From NCBI GenBank assembly GCA_029261795.1, contig JAJDAP010000079.1, positions 1 to 64,000 of the forward strand: a stretch of DNA of 64,000 nt, given 5' to 3'. Below are positions 23,991 through 34,920 of the stretch, in pieces; the stretch's first letter is position 1, and each line of letters starts with the position of its first letter. This DNA comes from Deltaproteobacteria bacterium (GTDB lineage Bacteria; Myxococcota_A; UBA9160; UBA6930). Both the position numbers and the translations under genes were made by a program. Below the pieces are notes generated by a model, which searched no databases, was not told the origin of the DNA, and saw nothing but the letters and a program-made list of their open reading frames with translations.

Positions 23991-26603
23991 CTACCCGGAG
24001 GCCAGAGCGGCCGCCAGCCGTTCGCGCAGTGCTGCGAGGCCATCTGCCCGCACACCGGGTACGTAACGTTTCTCGCGCCCTTCCCCCGACACGCGCTCGA
24101 CCAACCCTCGGCGCTCCAGCAGATCGAGGACGGCACGGAAGCCCGTCGGATTCCACGCTTCAGCCCGCCGGACTTCGCCGACGAGGTGAAGCCGGCGGAA
24201 GTGCACTTCGACGGCCTTGGCCAGTTCCTTCTCGCCGATCGACCCGTCGATCTCCGAGACCGCGGCCAGCGTCACGTGATACGCCTCGAGCAGGGCCTGG
24301 GTCTGTTCCGCCAGGAACGCGAAATCTGCGCGCCCCTTCTCGGTGGCGCGAAGCTCCGACCCCTCCGCCTCGAGCGCGCCAATCGCGATGAAGTGGTCCA
24401 GGAATCCATCCACGTAGGCGGCTCGCAGCAACTCCTGGGGGGCGAACAGCTCCTCGTAGAAGAGTTCGAGCCAGAAACCCAGATCCGCTTGGACTTCTGC
24501 GCGGGTGGCCCCCCGCAGCAGCCGGCGCGCCATCCAACTCGGCACGGCCAGATAGTGGAGGATGACATTTCGATAGACGTCGAGGGCACGCCATTGGCTC
24601 TCGTCGTAGAAGAGGATCTCACCGCGAGGGTCGTCGTCGCGGGAAACCAGCCCCGAACTCACCATGAAGTCGATCGACTCTCGGAACTCGGGTTCGTCGC
24701 GTTCGAGGGCGGGCGTGAACTGAACATCCTGGAGACGCAGCAAGGCCACGATCTCGGACATCCGCTGCACCAGCTCCTGACGGAACAGCCCCTGACGCTG
24801 CTCGCCCAACACTGCGCAGGCCACCACCGAGGTGGAGTTCGCAACGACCGACCAGTTGATGCGCTCGACGATCTCGTTCCCGAGCCGTTCCGTGAATTCC
24901 CTGCGTTCGTCGGTTTCTTCGCCGATGAAGAGCTCGCGACGCCCGACGAGTTCGCGGCTCAACGAAACGGGCTCGCCGAAATTCACGAACACCGAGCCGA
25001 ACCGCAGGCGCAGCAACTTCCGCGCCCGCACCAGGCCCAACATGCTCTCGTCCTGCTTCGCCTCTCCCTCGGCCTCGGAGACCATGGCGCCCTCTTCGAC
25101 GAGACGTTCGTAGGTGATCGCGATCGGCACGAAGTACAGCTCGCGGCGGCCGCTATCCACGAAGCCCTGGATGTTCCACGACAGCATGCCGAGCCGCGGC
25201 GCCAGGCTCTTTCCCGTCCGCGATCGTCCGCCCTCGATGAAGAACTCCTGGGGAAATCCCTCCTTCACCAGGTAGGCGACATAGCTTCGGAACACGGACT
25301 TGTAGAGCCCGTCGTCGAACGACTTGCGCAGGAAGAAGGCGCCGACCCTGCGAAACAGGAAGCCGAAGGGGCCGAATGCCATGTTCTCGCGCGCTGCGAT
25401 GTGCGGCGGGATCACGTAGTTCTGGTACAGCAGCCAGGAGAGCAGAAGGAAATCGAAGTAGGAGCGATGGCTCGGCACCAGCACCACCGGATGACGCTTC
25501 GAGAGCTCGGCGACACGCTCCAGGCCGCGTGTTTCGATCCGCACGAAGAGCTTGCGGAAGAGCCAGCCGACGATCGCCGCCAGTGCGGCCAGGGTCGTCG
25601 GGTTCATGTTCGCCGAGATCTCATCGAAGATGCGCTCGGCCCGGGCCCGCGATGCCTCGATCGTGCCCCGCCCCTCGGAGTCTTGTGCGACGGCAGCCAC
25701 GACGTTGCGATCGGCCATCACGGCCTCGCGAACCCGGTGCTGCGGCCGCAACGTCGGCCCTTCGACCGCGCGTTCTTCGCGGAACAGGAACAACAGGATC
25801 GAGCGCCGCACCTTTCGCGTCACGCTCAACAGGCCTTCCGAGCGACGAGTCTCGATGAAGCCGGCCAGATCGATCGGTTTCCCGACCTTGATCGCGAGAT
25901 CGTGGTAGGCGAGCAAGAACGAGGAAACCTTGGCCAGGTCCGACGGTCGGGTCGCGGAGCCGTAGGTCAAGTTCAGGAAACGCCGTTGGGTGCGGGGACC
26001 CTTGCGCCAGAAGAGCGCGAGCGGCACCAGCGTGGCTTCGCCCTTGCCCTCCCAGGTCGAACCCACCACGGCGCGCAACAGATCCAGCTCCTGGCGGCCC
26101 TGTTCGATCGCAGCGTCTCGGCCGCGCACGATGGTCGAGAAGCGAGCGGTCCGCAGGAACAGGAACATCGACTCGCCCGCTTCGACGACCGCGCGTGCCC
26201 GTTCGAGAGAGGCGGCTCGATCCGCCTCGCGACGTTCCTTCCCGAACAATCGGCGTCGCGCGAACCAGGTTCGCAGGCCGCCTAGCAACGGCTGGTAGTA
26301 ATAGAACGAAAGCCCATTGGCGAAGGCGGAGAGCCGCAGGCCCTCCCGCGCCAGCAGCGCATTGAACAGGAAGTAGTCCAGCCGACTCGCGTAGCGCATC
26401 ACGTAGACGACGGGACCCTTCGCTTCGAGTTCCTTCAGCTTCGCGACAGTGGCATCGTCGAGATCGAAGTGGCCGAAGAAGCGCTTCGCGAACCAGCGGA
26501 AGAACAGGTTGAAGCGCGGCACCATGGCCGACTTCGGATCCGCTACCCCGACCGCGGGAAGGCGCGGCTGATCAGCGCTCGCGGTCTTCGACTCCTCCAC
26601 CAT
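23991..26603 (-). CDS. plsB: Glycerol-3-phosphate 1-O-acyltransferase PlsB
   Basis: A 870-aa membrane-associated acyltransferase making lysophosphatidate, the first step of phospholipid synthesis. The active-site block is PSHRSYFDFLLL (HxxxxD), followed by FFLRKSF and FFIEGGRSRTGK, in that order in the middle of the protein, as in E. coli PlsB (about 807 aa). The start is uncertain: ATG 26603 has a CATACT hexamer six bases upstream and no clear Shine-Dalgarno, and ATG 26525 is an alternative. A 788-aa plus-strand ORF over it is a shadow. Confidence 0.9.
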   Translation of the reverse strand: MVEESKTASADQPRLPAVGVADPKSAMVPRFNLFFRWFAKRFFGHFDLDDATVAKLKELEAKGPVVYVMRYASRLDYFLFNALLAREGLRLSAFANGLSFYYYQPLLGGLRTWFARRRLFGKERREADRAASLERARAVVEAGESMFLFLRTARFSTIVRGRDAAIEQGRQELDLLRAVVGSTWEGKGEATLVPLALFWRKGPRTQRRFLNLTYGSATRPSDLAKVSSFLLAYHDLAIKVGKPIDLAGFIETRRSEGLLSVTRKVRRSILLFLFREERAVEGPTLRPQHRVREAVMADRNVVAAVAQDSEGRGTIEASRARAERIFDEISANMNPTTLAALAAIVGWLFRKLFVRIETRGLERVAELSKRHPVVLVPSHRSYFDFLLLSWLLYQNYVIPPHIAARENMAFGPFGFLFRRVGAFFLRKSFDDGLYKSVFRSYVAYLVKEGFPQEFFIEGGRSRTGKSLAPRLGMLSWNIQGFVDSGRRELYFVPIAITYERLVEEGAMVSEAEGEAKQDESMLGLVRARKLLRLRFGSVFVNFGEPVSLSRELVGRRELFIGEETDERREFTERLGNEIVERINWSVVANSTSVVACAVLGEQRQGLFRQELVQRMSEIVALLRLQDVQFTPALERDEPEFRESIDFMVSSGLVSRDDDPRGEILFYDESQWRALDVYRNVILHYLAVPSWMARRLLRGATRAEVQADLGFWLELFYEELFAPQELLRAAYVDGFLDHFIAIGALEAEGSELRATEKGRADFAFLAEQTQALLEAYHVTLAAVSEIDGSIGEKELAKAVEVHFRRLHLVGEVRRAEAWNPTGFRAVLDLLERRGLVERVSGEGREKRYVPGVRADGLAALRERLAAALASG

Positions 26604-26846
26604 GGCTTCAGTATGGCAGATCGTCTCGCGGTCTTTGACTCCCACGAAACCGGGTCCCCGGGAGTCCCCAGCGGCCGGCTGGAATCGAGATTCCGGCCGT
26701 GCCCCGCTGGTCGCCGATGATCCGGGTACAGCCGACCCCCCTGCTTGGACACCGCGACGTGATCCTGGTGCCAAGGGACTCTTCTTCGTGCGCGAAGCGA
26801 TGGTCAGGCACGACCCGGGTCCACGCTACGCCACACAGAGCCGCAG

Positions 26847-26885
26847 AACTTGCAAACTTGAAACTTGAGGAGTCCGTCCCCGCTC
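26847..26885 (-). repeat. Solo GGGGACGGACTCC repeat, reverse copy
   Basis: AACTTGCAAACTTGAAACTTGA then GGAGTCCGTCCCCGCTC on the plus strand, a single arm of the family seen at 19833, 21068 and 22090. It lies just after the end of the SDR gene (26897, minus) and has no partner arm nearby. Confidence 0.85.
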
Positions 26886-26896
26886 AGGTTGGGATG

Positions 26897-27754
26897 CTAG
26901 TCGAGCAGGATCTCGGGCATTCGGGCTGCGATCTCCTCTGGGCTCCAGAGACCGCCTTCGTCCTTCTTCTGCACGCCGTCGGCCGTTACGACCCGCATTT
27001 CGGCGATGCGGCCTCCGCCCACGTAGAAGGTCTTGTTGGTCATCTCGCCCGAGAGCTCGCTCGCCAGGAACACCACCAGAGGCGAAACCAGGCCCGGCGC
27101 GATGCGCTCCTTCAATGAGTCGTCCTGCATGCCCGGCAGGTCATCGGTCAGCCGGGTCAGCGCGACCGGCGCCAGGCTGAAGCAGCGGATGCCATGACGC
27201 TTGCCTTCGAGGGCCAGGCAGCGCGTGAAGCCTGCGATCCCGGCCTTGGCGGCACCGTAATTCGACTGACCGAAGTTCCCGTTCAGGCCCGAGGTCGATG
27301 AGGTATTGATGATCACGCCACCCTCGCCGCGCTCCTTCATGTGCGCGAAGGCCGGCCGCGACACTGCGTAGGTTCCCTTGAGGTGGACCGCGATGACGGG
27401 GTCCCAGAGATCCTCGGTCGTCTTCACGATCGTCTTGTCGCGAAGGATGCCCGCGTTGTTCACACAGATGTCGAGCTTGCCGAAACCATCGATGGCGGCG
27501 TTGACGATCGCCTCGCCACCCTCGACGCTGGCGACGCTGTCGTAGTTCGCGATGGCCTTGCCACCCGCGGCATTGACCTCTTCAGCGACCAGGTCGGCCA
27601 TCGAAACCGAACCCGCGCCACTGCCGTCGCGGGCGCCGCCGAGATCGTTCACGACCACGCTGGCACCTTCCTTCGCCAATGCCAGGACGTGCTCGCGGCC
27701 GAGGCCACCGCCCGCGCCCGTCACCAACGCAACCTTGCCGTCCAACAGACCCAT
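26897..27754 (-). CDS. Short-chain dehydrogenase (3-hydroxyacyl-CoA dehydrogenase-like)
   Basis: A 285-aa classical SDR. TGAGGGLGREH is the cofactor loop, NNAGIL follows, and the active site has Ser in NTSSTSG and the pair NYGAAK (Tyr, Lys). The extended NDLGGARDGSG segment after the second strand and the C-terminal region resemble the dehydrogenase part of peroxisomal multifunctional enzyme type 2, which suggests a 3-hydroxyacyl-CoA substrate, but this is inference. The ATG is preceded by GAAGGAGACG. Confidence 0.88.
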   Translation of the reverse strand: MGLLDGKVALVTGAGGGLGREHVLALAKEGASVVVNDLGGARDGSGAGSVSMADLVAEEVNAAGGKAIANYDSVASVEGGEAIVNAAIDGFGKLDICVNNAGILRDKTIVKTTEDLWDPVIAVHLKGTYAVSRPAFAHMKERGEGGVIINTSSTSGLNGNFGQSNYGAAKAGIAGFTRCLALEGKRHGIRCFSLAPVALTRLTDDLPGMQDDSLKERIAPGLVSPLVVFLASELSGEMTNKTFYVGGGRIAEMRVVTADGVQKKDEGGLWSPEEIAARMPEILLD

Positions 27755-27789
27755 CTCGTCTCCTTCGTTCTGGGAACGGGCAGGCTAGC

Positions 27790-28635
27790 TCAGCCGAACA
27801 GCAGCGTGCGCAATCGTGCGAAGCGAACGAAACCGAGCCGCTCGTAGAGCTGTTCCGCGGCGACATTTCCGTCGACCACGGCCAGTTGGACGTGGTCCGC
27901 GGAACCGGCGAACGCGCGCTGGCAGAGCTGGCTGACGCCGGCGGCCGCGATCCCGCGGCGCCTGGCGTCCTTCCAGGAGAAGATCCCCTGGAGCAGCCAG
28001 CCCCGGTCGCATTGCACATCGGCGTAGCCCACGAAAACGACGCGAGCGGCTTCGGTTCCGACCAGGGCCCGCGGGATCCGGCTTCGCACCCAACGCCGGA
28101 AGCCGCCCGGATCCTGCACGGACGGGTCCGGGCGGGACTCTTCCAGCAGGCTCTCGCGCGCAGCCTCGATCAGGGCATCCAGATCCTCGAGCCTGGCCGG
28201 GCGGAATTCGAGGCCCGTGAGCGGCGGAGCGGGGAGCAGCGCATCCCTCTCGAGGGCGTAGGCGTTCTCGATGCGGTCGAGGATGGCGCGCCGTCCGCGC
28301 TCGGCCAGACACTCCCAAAGCGGCTCGACGACATCCTCGTGGCTCTTCAACAAGCCGGCGCCGACGCTGCCCAGGTACGGCATGAACGCCTCGACGACCG
28401 CACGATCGGCACCGGCATCGAGCACCACCGAGGGCTGGATGCCGAGGATTCCGACCAGTTCGCTCGCCCGCCACGCGCCCAACAACTCGGATCGACCGTC
28501 GCCACGCCGGGGCGCGCCGCCAAGTCGCAGCACCTGATCGGTGAGGTGAAGGTTGAGCCGGGGCGTCCGCCCGAGACAAACGAGGGCGTCCTCGCGGTCG
28601 GCCGGTTGAAGGGATCGGACACGCAGCCGAGTCAC
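27790..28635 (-). CDS. GNAT-family N-acetyltransferase-like protein
   Basis: A 281-aa protein. The C-terminal half holds the acetyl-CoA-binding fold with the late GNAT signature VVDGNVAAEQLYERLGF; the pyrophosphate loop reads RRRGIAAAGV. The N-terminal half (about 1-130) is a second, weaker domain of the same general type. The substrate is unknown. It starts with GTG 28635, ten bases after the BCCP stop, so it is cotranscribed with it. Confidence 0.75.
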   Translation of the reverse strand: MTRLRVRSLQPADREDALVCLGRTPRLNLHLTDQVLRLGGAPRRGDGRSELLGAWRASELVGILGIQPSVVLDAGADRAVVEAFMPYLGSVGAGLLKSHEDVVEPLWECLAERGRRAILDRIENAYALERDALLPAPPLTGLEFRPARLEDLDALIEAARESLLEESRPDPSVQDPGGFRRWVRSRIPRALVGTEAARVVFVGYADVQCDRGWLLQGIFSWKDARRRGIAAAGVSQLCQRAFAGSADHVQLAVVDGNVAAEQLYERLGFVRFARLRTLLFG

Positions 28636-28642
28636 CCCCGCG

Positions 28643-28858
28643 TCACTCGATCACGGCCAGCACGTGCCCCTCTTCGACGTTCTCACCCTCGGCCACCTTG
28701 ATCTCGAGCAGGGTTCCCGCGCACGGAGCTTCCACGGGGATCTCCATCTTCATCGATTCGAGGATCATGATGACATCCTCCTCCTCGACGCTTTCCCCCG
28801 GCTGTTTCTCGATCTTCCAGACGTTTCCGGTGATCTCGGCTTCCACATCGGTCGGCAT
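28643..28858 (-). CDS. Biotin/lipoyl attachment carrier protein
   Basis: A 71-aa stand-alone carrier domain. The biotinylation motif is ESMKMEIP, with the lysine as attachment point, in the swinging-domain fold (ITGNVWKIEKQPGESVEEED, then AGTLLEI). It would carry CO2 for an acyl-CoA carboxylase encoded elsewhere. ATG 28858 is the domain start; the ORF track runs 24 codons further into unrelated sequence. Lipoylation is unlikely given the MKM context. Confidence 0.88.
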   Translation of the reverse strand: MPTDVEAEITGNVWKIEKQPGESVEEEDVIMILESMKMEIPVEAPCAGTLLEIKVAEGENVEEGHVLAVIE

Positions 28859-28956
28859 GTCTGATGGCTCCCAGCGGCGTCGGTCCCTTGGGGACGAGTC
28901 GGCCGCCGAGCATACCGTCTCGATCGACACTCGGCGCTCCCCTATGTTCCTCGGCC

Positions 28957-30471
<1,515 letters not shown>

Positions 30472-30686
30472 CCGCGTCGCGGGAACCGAAGCAGGGCGCC
30501 GGTCATCGAAACACCCACAAGGGTCGTGACCCCACAATCGGGTAGGTGTCGTGGGTAGACGGGGTTAGTATGGGTGACTGGGTCAACGGCGACGCGAGCG
30601 GCCATCCCCCGCGGGGCCGGCGTCGCCGGGATTCTGGTGGGACCGCTTCATGTCGAGCGGCCTTTCATCCGATGGGTGAGCGGTAC
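30472..30686. other. Gap between ffh and the LysM transglycosylase gene
   Basis: About 215 bases with no supported gene. TAGTAT at 30566-30571 could be a -10 element but no matching -35 is seen. No intrinsic terminator with a T-run follows ffh. Confidence 0.3.
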
Positions 30687-32405
30687 ATGTGGCGCAATCG
30701 ATTCCTCCGGATCCCGGTCGTACTGGCCGTTCTCTTCGCGGCCTCGGAGGTCGCGGGGGCGCCAGAAGACTTCCCGATCTCGCCAACCCTCGAGCCGAAG
30801 GTCGCCTTCTGGAAGCAGGTCTACACCCAGGCCAGCACTAGCCAGGGGCTGCTGCATGACTCTCGCGATCTCGGCGTCGTCTATGGACTCGTCGATCTGC
30901 CGGGCGGCCTCAGTCGACGCGCCCGCGATCGCTTCCTCGAAAAGAAACGCAAGCCCTACAAGGCGATTCTCGCGAAGCTCGCCAAGGGCAAGCGAACCGG
31001 CCTGAGTGCGGAAGAGCAGCGCGTCCTCGCGCTGTTCCCGAGCAACGTTTCGAATGCGACGCTGCGCGCGGCCGCGGGTCGCATCCGTTTCCAGCTCGGC
31101 CAGGCGAACCGCTTCCGAGAGGGCGTGATCCGGATGGGTCGTTGGGAGCCCCACATTCGCAGCGTCCTCGCCGAGCGCGGGCTGCCCGCGGAACTCGTCG
31201 CCCTTCCCCACGTCGAGTCGTCGTTCAATCCGAACGCGCGCTCCCATGTGGGCGCTTCGGGGATCTGGCAGTTCACGCGCTCGACCGGCCGGCTCTTCAT
31301 GCACGTCGACCACGTCCTCGACGAACGCAACGACCCGTTCATGGCCACGGTGGCAGCGGCGCGGCTGCTCGAGAAGAACCACGAGCGGGTCGATAGCTGG
31401 CCGTTGGCCCTCACCGGCTACAACCACGGAATCGCCGGGATGCAACGGGCGGCACGACGCCTCGGCACCAAGGACATGGGCGTCATCATCGAGAAGTACA
31501 AGAGCCGCACCTTCGGTTTCGCTTCACGGAACTTCTACGTCTCCTTCCTCGCCGCGTCGGCGATCAACGCGGACCCGGTGGCCTACTTCGGACCGATCAC
31601 CAAGGATCCGCCGGAAAATCCGGAGATCGTAGAGCTCCCGCACTTCTACAAGGTCTCGACCCTGGCGCGCGCGTTCGGCGTCCCGACGAGCGCCCTCGCA
31701 GAAACCAATCCCGCCCTGCGTGAGCCGGTCTGGAGCGAACAGAAGTACGTTCCCAAGGGCTATCCGCTGCGCGTTCCCCGCGATCCGCTGCGTGCAGCTC
31801 CGCGCGTGATCCTCGCCTCGATCGACGATGGCCGACGTTATGCCCAGCAGGTTCCCGACGTTCGCTACAAGGTTCGCCGCGGCGACACGATCGGTGCCAT
31901 CGCGCGCAAGTTCGGAGTGCGACAAAGTGAGATCGTCGCGTTGAACGGACTCCGGAGCGCACACCGGATCCGCGTGGGCCAGACGCTCGAGCTACCCGTA
32001 CGCGGCCGCCAGCTGGCGCGCCGACGGGTCCAGACCGCCAGGACGGCCCCGGACCCGCTCCCCAGCGATGGTGTGTATCGGGTGCGACGCGGCGACTCGG
32101 TCCATTCGATCGCCTCCCGCTTCGGCCTCAGCGCGGCCGCGGTTGCCGACGAGAACCGCATCACGAATCCGCACCGGATCCAGGTCGGACAGCTCTTGAA
32201 GCTGTCCGGCGCTGGTACGACAGCGTCGGCGGCTACCGACAGCACCGAGACGACCAGCGTCTACACCGTCAAACGCGGCGATACGCTCGACGCCATCGCG
32301 CGCCGGCTCGGAACCACCTCGACCGCGCTCGTTGCCAAGAACGGCATCCGCAACCCCCGGAAGATCCGCCCCGGTCAGCGCCTCGTGGTTCCGGCCGCGG
32401 ACTGA
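30687..32405 (+). CDS. Membrane-bound lytic murein transglycosylase (MltD-type) with three LysM domains
   Basis: A 572-aa exported protein. A signal peptide (FLRIPVVLAVLFAASEVAGA) is followed by an SLT domain with catalytic Glu in HVESSFNP, then GASGIWQFT and LTGYNHG. Three C-terminal LysM repeats follow (each beginning YKVRRGDT, YRVRRGDS, YTVKRGDT), which bind peptidoglycan. It cleaves glycan strands in the periplasm. ATG 30687 is chosen for a GGTGAG six bases upstream; ATG 30672 is five codons earlier. The ORF track's longer form lacks a signal peptide. Confidence 0.9.
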   Translation: MWRNRFLRIPVVLAVLFAASEVAGAPEDFPISPTLEPKVAFWKQVYTQASTSQGLLHDSRDLGVVYGLVDLPGGLSRRARDRFLEKKRKPYKAILAKLAKGKRTGLSAEEQRVLALFPSNVSNATLRAAAGRIRFQLGQANRFREGVIRMGRWEPHIRSVLAERGLPAELVALPHVESSFNPNARSHVGASGIWQFTRSTGRLFMHVDHVLDERNDPFMATVAAARLLEKNHERVDSWPLALTGYNHGIAGMQRAARRLGTKDMGVIIEKYKSRTFGFASRNFYVSFLAASAINADPVAYFGPITKDPPENPEIVELPHFYKVSTLARAFGVPTSALAETNPALREPVWSEQKYVPKGYPLRVPRDPLRAAPRVILASIDDGRRYAQQVPDVRYKVRRGDTIGAIARKFGVRQSEIVALNGLRSAHRIRVGQTLELPVRGRQLARRRVQTARTAPDPLPSDGVYRVRRGDSVHSIASRFGLSAAAVADENRITNPHRIQVGQLLKLSGAGTTASAATDSTETTSVYTVKRGDTLDAIARRLGTTSTALVAKNGIRNPRKIRPGQRLVVPAAD

Positions 32406-32427
32406 CGCGAGCCGAAGGCGCCGCTCC

Positions 32428-33108
32428 TCAGGGAACGCTGTAGAGGGCCTCGTCGGGCAACCGGATCGCGGTCAACGGGCCCCCGTAAGCCGCGCCCGTA
32501 TCGATACCGATGCTGAAAGGCTCGTTGTGTCGGACGGCGAAGTCCGAACGCGGCGTGTGCCCGTAGATGATCGTGATGCCGAGATCGTGGGGCATCTCGA
32601 TCGTGTTGCGATTCCAGAGCAGGTCTTCCGGGCGCGACGCGCGCAACGCGTAGTGCACGTCGCCGGACTGGATCCCCTTCTCTCCGAGGCCGGCATGAAC
32701 GAACAGGTAGTCGCCTTCGATGTGGGAGATTTCCAGGTTCTCGTAGAACTTCATGTGGCTAGGCGGTAGGCCGAACTTGGTCGGTTCCGGGTCTTCCTGA
32801 CCGAAATAGCCATAGCTCGAGAGCGTCCGGTCGCCGCCGTTCATCAAGAACGCATCGCCGCCGAAGTACCAACTCTTCCGCCATCCCAGGAAATCGAGGA
32901 ACATCGACTCGTGGTTTCCGATCAGGAAACGGCACTCGTAGTGGCGCGACAGATCGATGAGTCGGGCGACGACGCCGGCCGCATCCGGACCCCGATCGAT
33001 GTAATCGCCGAGGAAGATCAACCGATCCCCGCGCTCGAGGGGCAGCTCCTCGATCAGTCGATCGAGCTTGGTGAGCTCACCGTGGATGTCACCGATGGCG
33101 TACAGCAT
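32428..33108 (-). CDS. PPP-type serine/threonine phosphatase or ApaH-like metallophosphatase
   Basis: A 226-aa metallophosphoesterase. The metal motifs GDIHG (residues 7-11), GDYIDRG and GNHE are present in order, followed by VHAGL and GHTP. Related proteins dephosphorylate Ser/Thr/Tyr residues or hydrolyse Ap4A; the sequence does not decide between these. It is convergent with the transglycosylase gene (22 bp) and 46 bp downstream of rlmN on the same strand. Confidence 0.87.
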   Translation of the reverse strand: MLYAIGDIHGELTKLDRLIEELPLERGDRLIFLGDYIDRGPDAAGVVARLIDLSRHYECRFLIGNHESMFLDFLGWRKSWYFGGDAFLMNGGDRTLSSYGYFGQEDPEPTKFGLPPSHMKFYENLEISHIEGDYLFVHAGLGEKGIQSGDVHYALRASRPEDLLWNRNTIEMPHDLGITIIYGHTPRSDFAVRHNEPFSIGIDTGAAYGGPLTAIRLPDEALYSVP

Positions 33109-33154
33109 GGCTCATGGGTCCTTCGGCAAACCCCCTTCCGGACCTGACCGCGCT

Positions 33155-34258
33155 TCAGGCCGCCGGCTTGGTCGGCGCTTCGGTCGGATCGCCGATTTCG
33201 GCCTTCCGGCTCAGCTGGTCGTGCGCCTCACGTAGCGCCAACTGGCCGCAAGCCGCATCGATGTCCGAACCTCGTGCTCGCCGCAGGGTGCTGACCATGC
33301 CGCCTCTCACCAGCACCCCCATGAAACGGCTGGCCACCTCGGCCGAGGGCGGCCGGTAGGGCGCGTCGGGGTGGGCGTTCATCGGGATCACGTTCAGCTT
33401 CGCGGGAATCCCTGCCAGGATCTTCAGCAGCCGACGGGCATCGGCGACGGAATCGTTGACGCCCTCCATCAGCGTGTACTCGAAGAAGATCGGGTGGCGA
33501 CGCGAGAGCCGCGGCAGTTTCCGCAAGGCGCCGAGCAGCTCCGACAACGGGAACTTCTTGTTGAGCGGCACCAACACGTCGCGGACCTCGTCGGTCGCGG
33601 CATGGAGCGAGACGGCCAGGTTCACCGGCACCTCCTCGAGCAATTCGGCGATCCGCGGAACCACGCCCGAGGTCGAGACCGTCACCCGTCGCGGAGCGAT
33701 GCCGAAGGCTTTCGGGTCCACCAGGGTTCGAACCGCCGGAATCACGTTGGGCAGGTTGAGTAGCGGCTCGCCCATTCCCATGAACACGAGATTCGTGATG
33801 CTGCGTCCTTCCGGCAGCGCCTCTCGCATCCGGATGAACTGATCGAGAATCTCCCCGGTCGTCAGGTTTCGCGTGAGCCCCATGGCCCCTGTCGCACAGA
33901 ACGAGCAGGCGAGAGGGCAACCCACCTGTGTCGATACGCAGAGCGTGGTCCGGTCTTCTTCCGGGATCACCACCGCCTCGAGAACGGCGCCATCCCGGGC
34001 TCGCAGGGTTCCCTTGCTGGTACCGTCGATCGAGTGCTGCACGGTCTCGAGTTCGAGCGCACGGGTCTCGAACATGTCCGCGAGGGTTCGGCGCAGATCC
34101 TGGCCGAGATCCGTCATCTCCTCCCAATCCTCGACACCACGGGCGTAGAGCCAGCCGACGATCTGATCGGCTCGGTAGCCCGGCAAACCCTCCTGCTTCA
34201 AGCGCTCCCGGAGGGCGGCCGGCTCGAAATCCTTGATGTTAGGCCGTAGTTCCGTCAC
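33155..34258 (-). CDS. rlmN: Dual-specificity 23S rRNA/tRNA (adenine-C2) methyltransferase RlmN
   Basis: A 367-aa radical SAM enzyme methylating A2503 of 23S rRNA and A37 of some tRNAs. The cluster motif is CPLACSFC (C114, C118, C121). FMGMGEPL and the C-terminal NVIPMNAH phrase are typical, and the mechanistic cysteine lies in DIDAACGQL. GTG 34258 overlaps the trmB stop (GTGA); the ORF track extends into trmB's shadow. The tail after the enzyme (about 345-367) is a short low-complexity extension. Confidence 0.93.
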   Translation of the reverse strand: MTELRPNIKDFEPAALRERLKQEGLPGYRADQIVGWLYARGVEDWEEMTDLGQDLRRTLADMFETRALELETVQHSIDGTSKGTLRARDGAVLEAVVIPEEDRTTLCVSTQVGCPLACSFCATGAMGLTRNLTTGEILDQFIRMREALPEGRSITNLVFMGMGEPLLNLPNVIPAVRTLVDPKAFGIAPRRVTVSTSGVVPRIAELLEEVPVNLAVSLHAATDEVRDVLVPLNKKFPLSELLGALRKLPRLSRRHPIFFEYTLMEGVNDSVADARRLLKILAGIPAKLNVIPMNAHPDAPYRPPSAEVASRFMGVLVRGGMVSTLRRARGSDIDAACGQLALREAHDQLSRKAEIGDPTEAPTKPAA

Positions 34259-34911
34259 GCCGGCATGCGCCCCGCTCTGCGGCGATAGGAAAAGAAGTGA
34301 AGCGCGCGACCTTCCTCGCGCCACATCTCCTCGTAGGCGGTGTGCATACGACCGGGCACTTCGTCGAGCCACGCCTCGGGCGCGTTCAGGTTTTCGAGGC
34401 CGGCGTCGGCGCGCAGCACTTCGTGAATGTGCTCCGCGTAGTCGGCGTGATCGGTGGCCACCTGGAGCACGCCGCCAGGCCTCAGGCGCTTCGTCATTTG
34501 ACGCAGGATCGGGGCCTGGAGCAGCCGGTTCTTGTGATGGCGCTTCTTGGGCCACGGGTCGGGAAAGTTGACCCAGAAACCCTCGACGCTGCTCTCCGCC
34601 AGCGCGTCGGCCAGAACCTTCTCGCCGGGTTCGCAGAGGAGTCGCACATTGCGCACGTCCTCCCGAGCCAGGCGCCGGGCCAGCTTCAGGATGCGCTTTC
34701 GCGAGACTTCGATGCCGAGGTGAGCGACCTCGGGCGCATCGGCCGCGAGCTGGCGCAGGAACTCACCGCGGCCGAATCCGATCTCGACGACCATGCGCAG
34801 GGGCGCTTCGAGCTCGGGCGAGAACAGTGCCTCCCAGCCCTTCTCGGCCACTTCCTCGAGGCTCACCCGGCGGTCGACGCCGGGGATGTCGGTCTTTCGA
34901 TTGCGCGGCAT
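34255..34911 (-). CDS. trmB: tRNA (guanine-N7)-methyltransferase TrmB
   Basis: A 218-aa SAM-dependent enzyme that makes m7G46 in tRNA. MVVEIGFGRGEFL is the SAM loop, and NFPDPWPKKRHHKNRL is the family signature. It overlaps rlmN by four bases, pairing two RNA-modification enzymes in one transcript. It begins 10 bp after the sppA stop. Confidence 0.93.
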   Translation of the reverse strand: MPRNRKTDIPGVDRRVSLEEVAEKGWEALFSPELEAPLRMVVEIGFGRGEFLRQLAADAPEVAHLGIEVSRKRILKLARRLAREDVRNVRLLCEPGEKVLADALAESSVEGFWVNFPDPWPKKRHHKNRLLQAPILRQMTKRLRPGGVLQVATDHADYAEHIHEVLRADAGLENLNAPEAWLDEVPGRMHTAYEEMWREEGRALHFFSYRRRAGRMPA

Positions 34912-34920
34912 CCGCGGACC

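Noticed and set aside
23988-23993. TAGGGT before hisI, considered a -10 element
   Set aside because: Its TAG is the plsB stop codon and the spacing to the ATG (10 bases) differs from the other cases.
23919-26285. A 788-aa plus-strand ORF
   Set aside because: It lies fully antisense to plsB, whose motifs are clear. Its protein is a shadow made by GC-rich codon structure, with no recognisable domain.
33720-33740. GGTTCGAACC, like a tRNA T-arm
   Set aside because: It lies inside rlmN and there is no acceptor stem or anticodon arm around it. No tRNA was found in the window.
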